64,000 nt of DNA from the NCBI GenBank assembly GCA_000507305.1, contig DF239100.1:219501-283500 (forward strand). Direction: 5' to 3'. Below, piece by piece: positions 27,501 through 40,500 of the stretch. This DNA is from Breviolum minutum Mf 1.05b.01. Lineage: Eukaryota; Sar; Dinophyceae; Suessiales; Symbiodiniaceae. The position numbers were made by a program, and so were the translations under genes. Position 1 is the stretch's first letter, and each line of letters begins with the position of its first letter. The notes under the pieces were generated by a model. The model saw only the letters and a program-made list of their open reading frames with translations, was not told where the DNA came from and made no database searches.

Positions 27501-30500
27501 TATACCATCTTCAAACGATTTGTTAAGAATTCCTCTCATGCCACAAATTCAGTCAAATTCAGCAGGGGCGTACTTTTTCAATAGGGACGTACATGTTTTA
27601 GAGGGGCGTACCTTGATGTGTAAAACAGTCTGGATCTATTTTGGTAGCCTTCCCAGGCCCCAGGTATATATGATATNACATATATTGTATATACTGTATA
27701 TATATATATATATATTTGGGGGGGTTGGGAGTTGGAAGTTTAATCGTTTGGAAGGTATAGGGGCTTCATAAACACCAAAAACAAAAGACTGCAACAAACG
27801 AAATTTCCATCCAAGGCATGAAGGGCCCTGGGGTGAGTAAAACTACGGTGGTTTCACACCGTTTTTTTTTACCCACGTCTTGTCAAAAAATACACGAAAT
27901 CAATGTGGAAACCCTCCAAATGTTCATGGAAATGGGTGGTTTTTCACCTACATTGATGGTTTCACAATTCTCTAGGTCCTTGTTTTGAACATGTTTTTCG
28001 CCAACTTGTTGTCAAATATTTTCTAGATGTTGGTTTCAAATGTTTTTTTTATTTTCACCCTTTGAATTGGGGGAAGATTACCTATCCCTAAGAATCCAGA
28101 CCCCTCATGACCCCTCCCTAGAGTAGGATTGATGGTCGAAACATCCCATCTCCAGAATAGGATCGATTATAGGGGAAATCCCTTTCTTAGGACATATCAT
28201 GGATCCTATGGGTATAGTTCACTTTCCTATGTTTTTTGCAAAAGACGGGTGGTTCAAAAAAAACACATCCGAATCTTTTGTCAGGTTCTTGACGGCAACT
28301 CTGGGAGCTATTCTGCTGATGACGCTCCTCGGCAAGCAAACTGCCGATCAACATGTCCTTTTTTTTGTGGTTCCCTAAGAATCCAGACCCCTAGAATAGG
28401 AATGAGGGTTCCAATCCCATCCGAAAAGAATAGGAATGTAGGATAATGTAGGTGTAATTTACCTTTCTCAGGACATACAAACGGATGCTTAGGGGGTTAG
28501 CAACAAAACCCCCCAGCGTTTCATCCTTTCGCCTTTCTCTAAGGAGCTTGTGGCCTTTCGCACCCGTTGAAGCCATGCCTTTAGAGATGTTGAAACGTTT
28601 GGAAGAAGAAGAACTTCGAGCAGCCAAAGGTTTACCCAAAGTTACAGATGCAAGGTGGAGAGACTTGTGGGAAAATTTCAAGGTGTCGGGCACCTGTTGG
28701 GTGGATGGGAAAATCTATAGGACTGAACGACTTTTCTGCAGGTCTTACCCAGCATTTTTTGGGGATGAAAAAAATTACCCTGGCGTTGGGATTTCCAGAA
28801 ATTACTGGAAGGCTATTTTCCAACTTGTATACTCCGAGTCCACTACTAAAATGTTACCAGAAGGGATCACTTACTGTACAAACTTTGTTTTATATATTCT
28901 ATACACATGCTGAGACATCCAGGTAGTGTTTTCACCCTATTTCACACCCCAATGAGAATTTACCCCCATGTATCATTCCTGCCAATGAAGCTTTTATTCT
29001 GTGTGCTCCCTGGAAGTTTAACATACAAGGTGGGTCCATGGAGTTATAATCCCTATAAATGGCCGAAAACACATGTGTAACTGTGGATATTCCACCCCCA
29101 AAAAGTAGCGTTTTCTTCCCCTATAGTTGAAACTGGTTTATTGGCCCCCCACCTTGTAGCCCTTGAACATTTTACATACCATGCAAAACAATGAAAAAAA
29201 CACAAGTTTTTCCCAACCATCCATTATGCCGCTTGGCATACGACATTCCCTGCCCCTCCTTGAGACCCCATCGCCCCGAATACCACCAGACCAACGGACC
29301 TGGAAGCGCCAGCGGTGCGCAGCGTCTCGGAGACGAACGCCATCGAAGTTGCCCGGCAGCTGCGGTCAGGCGATATATGATGGAAGGGCTTGGACCTTGG
29401 ATGTCCCGCCGTTGGAAGTTAGGATCAAAGGTGGGCAGATCAGTGGGTTGTAACTTCACCCTAATACATACCATTTATAGGTTGGTTATAACATTTATAA
29501 CCCACTTACTAACCATTGATACTAACTTCCTGGACCATCCAAGTGGGGGGGTGGCGGTTGCTTTGCTTGGAGGATGGGCTCCCAGGACGTGGGAATCGTG
29601 GTTAATAACCATCATGGTTGTCTTTTGTTTTCCAAGTGGGGTTATTCCTCTCCAAATGGCCTTTTCATGGCTTATAAATGGGGGTGATGTTATAACTACC
29701 TACTAAGTGGGGGCCCGATCCTCCAAGCAGGCATGCAAAGACCTTGCAAGCTTCGGTATTGGGACCCCAAAAACATACCGGTCAAACACCTTACACCTCA
29801 GGAGGTATGACTGGAATGAAGAAGGAGATCCAAATTGAGATCCGTTTTTGCTCGGCGCTTCTTTGGATTACCAAAATTTGATGGTTCGAAGTTGATGGTT
29901 CAGAAATCCCAAGGCCAACCACCGTTTGGATGTACAATATACCCCGTAAACAAAGGCATATATTTACCATATCAACTGGTGAGTTCGCCGGATTTCTGGT
30001 TGCCATCAACATCGTATGACTTCAGTATATGTACGGATCCATGGGACTCCCATCTTGCATGGGGACTGGTTGAGTTGGTGATTCGGTGATGCATTTTGTA
30101 CGAAAAAAAATATATAACCAGTCCCATTGGATCCACAAAAAAGGGTTAAGACATCCAAAGAATTGCAAAAAAATCACCTATTGAGATAGGCTTATTCCAA
30201 CCCCCAATCCAAGAAAAACAGCATTTTATTGATGTTCTGCTGTTTACAGGTTGTTTAACCTCCATAACTTCACATCCCTCATCCAAATACCCGTAGGATC
30301 CATGGAAAATTGCATATATACCTATCATGAATAGTTGATTTTTATTAGATCAAGCAGTAGGTAACGGTAACTATATATACCATATTTTCCCATGGGAATC
30401 CGTAATTAATGCGTTTGTAGATGTTCACCCACCTTAAGTTTTCAAAAAAAAATGGATATATACTCCTTAGATTTACCATTTACCATAAAAAAATCAACCA

Positions 30501-33500
30501 TTCATGTAGGTAAATATACCATTTTCCATGGATCCGTCATGGGAAATAACGACAACGAAAGGATGTTTCTTCGTCGGAAACGCAGGCGGCGCCATGTTTT
30601 ATGGCACCTTTTGGTGTCCCGCTTGCGATGCTCAACGCCAACTCTTTGGAATGCCCGCCTGGCAGAGTGAGCCTTGGATGGGTAAAGGGTGCCCGATAGG
30701 TTCGTTTGGGGGGAGGGTCCACATATCCAAATGGGGAAAAATGGTGTTGATATATGTGTGTTAATATGCCTACATGAAAAGTCCCTAAACTACTCAAATG
30801 TATAGTTATATAGACATGGATTATTTGGGATAATATATCTGTTGGGTATCAAGTCCTTTTTTTGATTGTAGGGCACACCGGAAATATCTGAAAATCAACA
30901 AAGAATCATGTTCGGTCCATCAAACAGCTTGCTTGGGATATTTTTTCCGCTACTGGGAATGAATGTGGCCACTTTTGTTCAGGTGCCCATGTTTTTTTCA
31001 GTGGTGGCCTATTGATTTTTTTTGGGAACAAACATAACATTTGTGAATATATCAATGCTTTTATCATGATCCAACAGGAACTTCCTCCGGTCATGGCTGG
31101 TCAACCTACCCCCTCCTAACATACCCTGACTCAGAATCAGGGTGTATGGGGGACTCCGTTAGGGGGGCTTGGCCCAACTCCCCAAACGTTTTTGTTGATC
31201 CCTTCGACCAATAGAGTTCGATCGGGGTGCCCATTTGCTCAGGTTCCCTATGTCGAGTGCGATGCTCGTAAGGGCACTCAGATACGAGCAACGTTTAACT
31301 CCATGTTGCGTTTGCTTGTTTTTTTTCCAGTGATGTTTTTTGGAACATCCTAAATAAATGGTGGTACTTTCCTGTTCCGGTATTTTTTTGTTGAGATATG
31401 CGTTGATGTTGTAAAAACTCTCCTATCCACAAGAGCCCTTCCAGGTGGGCCCCTACCAGATATAATTATGGTTATAATTCCACTTATTTCGGGGCGAAAT
31501 ATCCCTTGGCAAAACCATTTATTTTCGGCCATTAAAAAAAGGGGTGAGGAATTTCATTGATAACGTTTGGCTCGAAACGCCCACCTTGTTTTCATTGAGA
31601 TTTGTATCTTGCCAAACCACTGCAATCCTTTTGGGATTGAAGTATGATAAACTCGAAGGCTCCATGTATCAACAATGATAGCAAATCCATGGTAGATTGG
31701 TGTATCTACGTATACTGATTGATCCCAAGAAATTCAATATATCCGCAATGCGATATATCATGAACAGCGTAGTTATCTAAATGGAATCTAAATGGATATT
31801 TGTATGTAGGTCGAGTCCTTCCCAGTCCCACTTTAAGTGTGAGGGAAACGACCCCAAAAGTTGGAACATGTTTGAACATTTGGATTGGTGAGTTGTTTTT
31901 TTAAGCTTACCCTCCAGGGAATTGACATATCCCCCGGATAAGGCATATTTGAAGATGATTTTCCTTTTCCCCAGGTGGGATATGTTAATTTCCTGGAGGG
32001 TACTTAGTACTCAAGTTCTGTATGAGTCACACCGATCCGGCAGCCAATGACTATCATGAATGGTGTTGCAATCCTCCCATCAGCCATCCTGACCTTGCCC
32101 AAGGACAACTTAAGACCCAAACATCAATTTTTCAAAAAAAAACTCCGATGAGAAAAATGAAAACATAGCTGACCAAATGACATGACATTCCGAGGGGGGC
32201 TTCTTCGGGTCAAGTTTTCTCACATGATCTCATCATAGATGTGCGATTGTGATGGCAGTCTGTTTGTTTTTTTTTCGAACGGAAGCGAAGCATCTTCCAC
32301 CCAAATGGCTCCCCAACAAATCATCCGATAACTGCTCTAATAGCCAACTGACTTGATTGGTAAATGTCCTATATTTGATTGACTAGCTGTAAAACATATC
32401 TGAACTGGTCCACCGGAAATTCTCAATGCATACCCATCAACGGTAGTACCCCTTCGCAGGGTCCCTAAGTAGCATGTTACACCCCCGAAATTGAACAGCA
32501 ATAGCCCTTCAAAATGGAATGTTGGAAGACTACTACTAGAGTGTCCATGGAAGTTAGTAACTAGTTATCCTGTAAGTCCGTTTAGTTCACCTATTTATGG
32601 GACGTATCCAACCTACTTAGGGGGTTATAATCTATATTTACTAAGTACCAGCAGGACATCCCAGTGGTTTCCTTTCCTTTTTTGGGGACTCGGCCTATTT
32701 CCAGAGGCAATGCCCGCGGAGAACCCAAGCGGTGCCCTGGGCAAAATCAAAAGTATGTCAAGTCTACACGAAACGGTTTCGGGCGTTCATCGAAGTGCAT
32801 CCCAAAAAACTAACCAACTTGCTTACCTACCATGGGAACCCAAAACCTTCATTTTTAGGGGTTATGACCCATATATTGCGGGTTTAAAACCTTCATTTTT
32901 CATGGTTTTGGGGTCCAAGGGTATGTGGTTTCCTTAGCAGCTGTAGGTTCCAGGTTCCAGGCTTGCTAGCATCTTGCAGATTTCGTCGGAAGAATTCCAG
33001 GTTGGCCAAAAAATGCAAAAATAGGATGTGTTTCCTTTTTTTTGGGTGGTTTTTGCCCCATTTTCAGGGGTTAAACTCGCTGCAAGTTTCAGGGAAGCTA
33101 GGTTGACCAGAGGTTTTCTAGTGGTTTTTGAATGGTGGGTTGTGGGAGGATCTTTAAGATGTGCAGAGCAAAAACATAAAAGTGTATGTGGGGTTGGTAA
33201 TGACCCATGACCCCAGTTCAAAGAAGGAGGGACTAGTAATATCATTGGGAGGCTTTTGCTTCGTCCGAGATACCTTGTTTTTCAATGGAATGGCAGTGTT
33301 TTTTTGCGTGGCTCAGGTGTGTTGAAGCTGGTGTTGATGCGATTCCTTTTTGGACATTTGCGGATGGAAGCACTCATTCAGGTGTGATGAGTGTCTCTGA
33401 TACTGGGCGATGAGAAGACATCTCCTTGAGGGTTGTTGAAACCCTAGGCTTCCAAACACCTGGTGAGGACGTTTTTGGGGACACAAAACCATACCTCAAA

Positions 33501-34540
33501 CACCGAACCTCAGGAGGTATTTGGAAGACTAGGGAAATGTCATGATTTTACTTTTCAAATTTGTAAGTAACAGGCCAGAAACTGCAAGGACTTTTTTTTT
33601 GCAACTTGGTAAATTTACTGCAATGATTGTAGCTATACATAAATTATACGTATATATATATATAAATACCATCGGCCCCAAAAACCTACATTCTTTAGTA
33701 GGTTTTTTTGTATGGTAGATAATCTGTTTTTTACGTGGGCCAACAGCTTTATTTTTCATGTTTTTTTTTTTGCGGGGGGCTCATGGTATATATAGTAATA
33801 GATCAATTTGTATGACTTAGCCGTTTTTAGCGTTTGTTGATGGGATCAAAGGTGCGGAAAGTTGCTTTTGCAACATCATCTTGCTTGCAAAACCTTTCCC
33901 ATGCCATCCATGGGACTGGTATGTTTACCTACATGAATGGTTGATGTTTATTGTAAATGTAAGTAAATATATCATACATGGATGCTATGGGTATTGGTTT
34001 CCCTTAATAAGGTTGACATAAAAAGAAACCTTATGAATCTGTGGGCGGTACTACTTATGGCCAGGGGTTGGTGGCCGATCAGCCGCCAGTATTTTCAGGG
34101 TCTTAAAGGTTGGGTTTCTGAGTTCACAATTTCAAGTTCACAAGGTCACTAGTGACCATAGGATCTATGTATGGTCAAATTATAGCGACCTCAAACACGT
34201 GGTTTAGTAAGGGAAAATCCCCGGCTATTTCCGGGAAAGCTAGGTTGGTGAAATATCATAATTTGATCAGTTCTATGTATGGTGTATATACCCACATGAA
34301 TTGTTGAGTTTTTTTTTTAATGGCCCATTAGTAGGTACATATCGGGTGGTGGTTTCAAATATTTGTTTAGTTTCACCCCTATTTGGGGAAATGATCCGAT
34401 TTGACGAGCATATTTTTCAAATGGGTTGAAACTACCAACTAGTAAATCCTTCATGTTTGGGACCTTTTATTATTTTTGGCCTAGTTGTCACTTCAGTATT
34501 TTGTCAATGTCTGGTGTTTTTTTGCAAGTCTCAGCACCTT

Positions 34541-34577
<37 letters not shown>

Positions 34578-37500
34578 GGTTTTATATTTGCTTTCGAGTT
34601 TCACCGTATTTTTAAGATGGCTTTTTGATGTTCGTCCCAAAAGGATGAAAAACACAGTTTAGAGGTTCGAAAACTTCATGTCCTTCGATTTTCCAAAAGG
34701 TTGAAGGCAAACGTTTGTTTTATGGGTGGCAAGTTGACTACAGTAGTGTATCTGAGAATCTCCCCTGCGTGACATTTGGTGACTGACCGAACTATTTGGA
34801 TGTCCCAGGAAGTTAGTAAGGGGTTAGGATCAGTGGTTTACAACTCTAATAAAATCCTATTTAAAAGTAGGTCACAACCCATTTACTAACCATTGATCCT
34901 ACATTCCAAGCGGGACATCCGTTTGTACCCAGGATTTGGAAGCACGAGTCAATCCCAAGTCCACACGTGGCGGTGTCTCGAATTCGCGTCTCTTGGCACC
35001 AGCGAGTACGTGAGATGGGAAACCAAAGCCACATGGATGCGAATACCAAAAGGCGACCCTACATTTGGTGGTTGGATTTACCTACATCCATGGGAACCCA
35101 AAACCTTAATTTTTAGGGGTTATAACCCATATATTGGGGGTTTAAAACCTTCATTTTTCATGGTTTTGGGGTCCAAGGGATGACAACCCACTAAACTACC
35201 CAAATGCCGGTAAATAGACTATACAGGATCCCATAGGTTTTGGATGATTTATCTAACAATCCATCAGGTGCAAGGGTACAAAGTATTGTAGAGGAAACAA
35301 TCTAGGATATCAAAGCGAGCCCGCTAAAGGAAATTCTAAGTGACATTTATTTCGTTGCTTTGCTAGTAGTTTTTTAAAGGTTTTTGGGGAAGCCTCCCAC
35401 AGAAAACTCAAACAATTGCTGTTGAGTTTCGAAATTGACAACCATCATTTTTTCTTCGGCAAAATGAGTCGGAACCCGTGGGAAGTTTACTGTGGCCCGT
35501 GGCCGCACGTGGATCTCAGAGTTGAGCAAGAGGGTGCTGTAACGAGCAGAACTACGGCTAAAAGGTTGTTTTTTTTTCCATGATGCATCCATGTATGGAT
35601 GTGTATGGTATATCTATACCTATATATATATATATCATTTATATACCATAAATAATCAACTATGTCATGTAGATAAATATGCCGTTCGTCCCATGGATCC
35701 GTCATGGGTTTCTGATGTAGCGAAATTACCCGAAAAGATGCTTGAAACTGGCAATGACGTGGAAATGTGACCCCTTTGACCCCTTTCCAAGCTTGGTCCG
35801 TAAGTGATTTGCTGGGCAATCCGAATGGGCATAGCGCTATGGCCATTTTTGGAATCACCTCGTAGGGATGTTGGTTGATATCCTGTAGGCGTTTATAGAA
35901 TTTGTAAAGCCCAGCCTAGTAATCAACCACGTTTTTATACTAGGTGGCGGTTTCAAATATTTTTTTATGTCCACCCCTATTTGGGGAGTATTCACATTTT
36001 GACTAATATTTTTCAAAGGGGTTGAAACCACCAACTAGTATATGATTGGATGTGTTTGTTTTTGGTTGATGTGTTTTTTTTCTGGAGGACACGAAATCAT
36101 TAAGCCTGTCCAGGTGAGTCCTTGACCAAAACCCTGCTTCTTTGCTATATACTGAGGATTTTAAATACGAATTGGAATAACCATTACAATCATTGTAACG
36201 ATCCCTCTAAACCAATCAGTATGTAATACAACCCACCGGATCCATGTATGGTATATGTATACCATAAAAAATCAACCAAATGTAGGTACATATTATTCTA
36301 TGCTTACATGGATCCTACGGGTCATGGAATGTCACTGGCTGAGGCCCAACGAAGTCCAGCGTGCAGCTGCCAATGCCCTCGACCTCGGACTGTGAAGATT
36401 GCAAGATTGGCGAAGGTGCGAAGAACTCAATTCCGCACCTTGGATTATTTTGGCCCACTGGGTTGGTTTGGGGGTCATTACAGGGGGACCCATGTTGGGG
36501 GGTATCAAACAATGCAACTTCTATGCTAGTCTTTTGGGGGGACTTTGCCCTTCTAACAATGCATTCTTTGGGTTGGTCATATAATGACTCCCCTGATTCT
36601 TTTCTTCATTTCTCATTTCAGCATGAAACCTGTTTAATTTCTTACCAAACGTTTGAAATCTGAAGCAACCATTTTTTCTTCATGATTTCGTCATTGTACA
36701 TGACTTGGAATGCTCTTGAAGCAAGCATGTTCATCCATTTTGATTCAAGTGAATCTTTCCAGAGGATTGAATTTGATTCAGAGGACATGATCCACAGTCG
36801 TTTTCAACATAACTTGAGTGTTATAAAACTAGTGGACTGGCATGTCATCAAGATTTATCAAGTGGAACTCTTAGCATTCTAAGCACATGCTTTCCAAGAA
36901 CCACTGTCCTTTAGAGCAGTCAAATGACGAAAAACACATCATGACTTAAGGTCATTTCATGATCAGCCAGATTTTATCCTAACCCATAGGATCCATGGGA
37001 ATGGTATATTTACCTGTACATTTACATTTACCATAAGAATCAACTATAGAGGTAGGTATATAACATGGTATATAAAAAATATATAATTTATATATATATA
37101 TATACAATATATATATAGAAATATACACCATATATGGATCCGTCATGGATGAGTGAAACCCCTCAAGAAGTCGACCTTCCTCGTCCTCGTTGATTCAAAA
37201 ACCACCGAGGTCTGCAGCCCAATGAGGAAAAAGCAGCGCGCAAGACTCCATGGCGAAAATTTCCATGGAGACGATTTTTTATTGGGGGTTTCCTAAAATG
37301 ATGGGTTTCACCAACAAACTCATGGGTTTTTGCCACTAAAAATGATCATTTTGGAGGTACCACCATTTTAGGAAACCCCCGTGTAGGTGTATACCCTCCC
37401 TGAAGCTAACAGTTCGCCCCTGAAAATAAACCCCAGGAAGTTTGGAGATTCCGAACTTGGAAACCACCATTTTTGGTGGCTATGTTAGTTTTAGGGTGGG

Positions 37501-40500
37501 TACTATTACGCCATGATTTTTCTTTAAAGGAGTTTGCTATGCTATTCACCACCATTTTGAGCTTCAAAATGATGGTGTTCATCTTTTTTTTTTGTGATGT
37601 CTACTGATGCCCTAAGAATCCCCAAAGACCCTCCAATGGAAGGGGTTGAACCTAGCAGGGGTCCGGGCCTCAAAATAACAATTTTTTGAAGGGAGCATGA
37701 TTCCGAGGATATGTGTATATCCGTTAGGATCCATGGGACGCTTGTATATTTGCCTACATGATTAATTGATTTTTATGGTAACTTGGTTGGTAACTAGATC
37801 AGTCCCGTGGATGTTGTGGGTATGAATCTTCACATTGGAGATTTCTGACATCAAAACAAGCATATATCCCAAAGTGGTCTTACACACTCAGACCTCTCAC
37901 TTTGAGATTATGTTTATTTTTTTGATATTCACCACCATTTCATCCTGGGTGGGTCGTCGTTCTGAATGGGCATTTTGGGTGGCTAGAAAAATGGGAGGCA
38001 CTGGAAGCGGCGCGGAAAGAGCTGGGCGAGGACAGAACTGCTGCCTCAAATCAATGGTGTTTCCGGTCGGTTCCCTTAATAGCTTACCTACCATGGGAAC
38101 CCCAAAACCCCTCCATTTTTAGGGGTTATATAACTTATAACCCATATATTGGGGGTTTAAAAAACCTTCATTTTTCCATGGGTTCTTGGGGTAGGTAATT
38201 GGCAACCATTGATCAAAACTTGTGTTTGTTTCTGGTATTTTTTTTACATTTGTTTACTTTCTACAGTGGTAAAATGTGGTAAATGACCATAAATGACCAT
38301 TAAACCTCACAATATTGGGAATATTTTCCACAACCACCTTAAAGCAAATCTAAGAAAACAAACTTCGTGAAATGAACAGCCCATAAACATCGATTGCCAC
38401 CTTCTGAGGTTTGGGTATCCATTGCCACCTCCAAAGGTATATGCCTAAAATAGACTAAAAAACACCCGGACCGCTGGAGATATAGTTGGAGGATGTCTAG
38501 GGAGTCTCACTAGGCAGCGGCTAACAAAAGATTTGATCAGTTTTTTACCCCAAAAACCTTGGGGGAAAAGTCATCCAATTGGACGTTCTCAATGTTTTTT
38601 TCAACCGGGTGGCCAGAAATCACCAACTGCTTTTATACTTTTGAGAAGTTTTCAATCGCCACTTACCACTATGTTACCAATTATTTGTGGTTTTAACAAA
38701 CGATTCAAACCTCACAACGAACTCGATGTTCACAGGACGTTGAGCTGAGACAAGATGAAGATGTCTTGGACACTTGGTTCTCGTCCGCAACCCAAATTCA
38801 TAGAGATGGTGATACCATCGTAGTACCCTGGCTGTTTGGGGCACCCCCTGTTGGAGCCCTTTAAAAGGGGATTATGACCCAATAAATATCCACTATATAC
38901 GCATAGGATCCACGTGTGGTATATCTACCTGCATTGACCATAAAGAAATAAACTATAAAGATGTAGGTAAATGTACCATACATGGATCCTGTCGGATAAG
39001 GTGTATTGATGGGATTGATTTTTAAAGGGGTCCAAGGGTTTTCCCCACCATTTTCCCGACAAAGGTGACCAAGTGCAAGATGTGGCTTTCAATCTATTTG
39101 CCCTCCAGGCAACGATCACGTCACATATATTCCACAGTTGTTTGGGAAGTTGGGCGTTTCTTGCGGGATGCGTTCCATGGAGTACAGACATATCCATTGC
39201 CTGGAAGTCGCAGTTTTTACCACCTTTTCTTAGATGTTGGTTACTGAATCCTGATTCAAGGTTGCAGATTTTTCTTTTTCATTTCCGGAAACAATCCGAT
39301 TTTATCCGCCGCTAAATAGTACAATCCGCTGGATCCAACAAAAATTGGTCTTCAGGCTTTGGCGGCTTGATTTTTCGGGCCAAATCTTCGAGCACAACGG
39401 TTTTGAATCATGCACGAGGGGTCATTTTTTTTCAGAGGTTGACTTAAATCCAAGGTGACAAGACACCAACACCAATAACACCACAGGATATGCGACGCCG
39501 TATTGCCGTTCACACAAAAGAAAGGTGAGCAATGAAGTTGTTTAGGTTATTATACTGCCCAGTTATATGGGGATTATAAACCGTTACAAGAATCTCTATT
39601 AAACAACCAGGATTCCATGGGAATTCCGTGAGGTTTTTTGTCGTTGTTCGCTCAGGTCGGGGCTTTGGCCTTTTGCTACGGTGGGATGGCCAAATGAAGA
39701 GTCGGAGGATTACAAGAAGTACTACCCGGTCCGCATCTCAGTAATTTGTTGGAATGCCAAGTGTCCTATTTTTTTAGGCAACTTGGGCCCCCTAAAACCA
39801 GCAACTATTGCCTTAAAAATAGGCACTTGGCTTTCCAGGTTCTTGGAAATTTGACCGCAGTGCAGCATCGGGGGGCATTTATACCCTGAAAGTTAAACAA
39901 AGTTGCCCTCCCTGAAACTAACATTTTAGCACCTGAAAATGGATGGTTGGAATACTAATTAGTTTCCGTTTGGGATGGCTTCCTGGCAGGTGCGAACTGT
40001 TAGTTTTCAGTTTACAGTTTCATCTGTGAAACTTGACATATTTGTTCATACTTTTGGAATTTTCACCCCGATTTGTGGGGAGATGATCCGATTTGACGAA
40101 CATATTTTTCAGATGGGTTGGTGAAAAACCACCAACTAGTATAGCTTGTGTTTTTTAGGAAGACATTCCTTTGTTGGTGTGCAAAGCACTATTTTTGAGG
40201 TTTGCAAACATGTAAAAGGAGGGGTCACTTTTTTAAAGCACCTGGAGATTGATAGCTAGGCGGTTTCAATCTCTCTTGTATCTTAGACCTCTCATTTGAG
40301 GGGAAAATGTCCAATTTGACTATATGTGGCAGGGTCTAAACTCCTAGAGGTTTATAGTGTATATACCTGTTAGAAGGATTCCTATTTAAAGGTGGGATGA
40401 CCATCCTCAATCTAGTGAGTTTGCCGACCCGTCGGCACATATGTCATATTTTGCAATTGGGATGAAGTTGAAACGGCCACCTAGCCCTAAGAATCCAGAC

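Larger units (their letters stand above)
11847..27816 (+). mobile_element. Putative ~16-kb mobile element (or two adjacent elements) inside a ValRS intron
   Basis: No copy of the MITE-like families that crowd both flanks was seen in this block. It carries its own plus-strand multi-exon ORFs (12689-15582, about 17110-19043, 20141-27257). GTACGT-containing arrays sit at 11911-11945, 19676-19823 and 27565-27611, close to equal spacing (7.7-7.8 kb). Candidate junctions are a 10-bp direct repeat CATGAAGGGC (11837-11846 and 27817-27826) or an inverted CAGGTATATA pair (11823-11832 and 27661-27670) at AT-rich flanks. From memory, ORFs like these recur at high copy in Symbiodiniaceae and Polarella assemblies; this is unverified. 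The exact ends and mechanism are inference. Confidence 0.6.
7273..37997 (+). other. Giant ValRS intron (about 30.7 kb)
   Basis: Intron between exon STDE (donor gag|gcgagc) and exon [11 protein letters not shown] (acceptor gggag|G), phase 0. It holds several MITE-like copies, a ~16-kb MITE-free block with its own multi-exon ORFs, and a chain of thioredoxin-like exons. The neighbouring ValRS introns are roughly 0.6-2 kb. Confidence 0.85.

Noticed and set aside
28023..36400. Thioredoxin-like exons as an insertion domain of ValRS
   Set aside because: ValRS exons 8 and 9 join in phase and match the family without any insert. A Trx domain at this point of ValRS is not known to me, and the last Trx exon appears to end at a stop.
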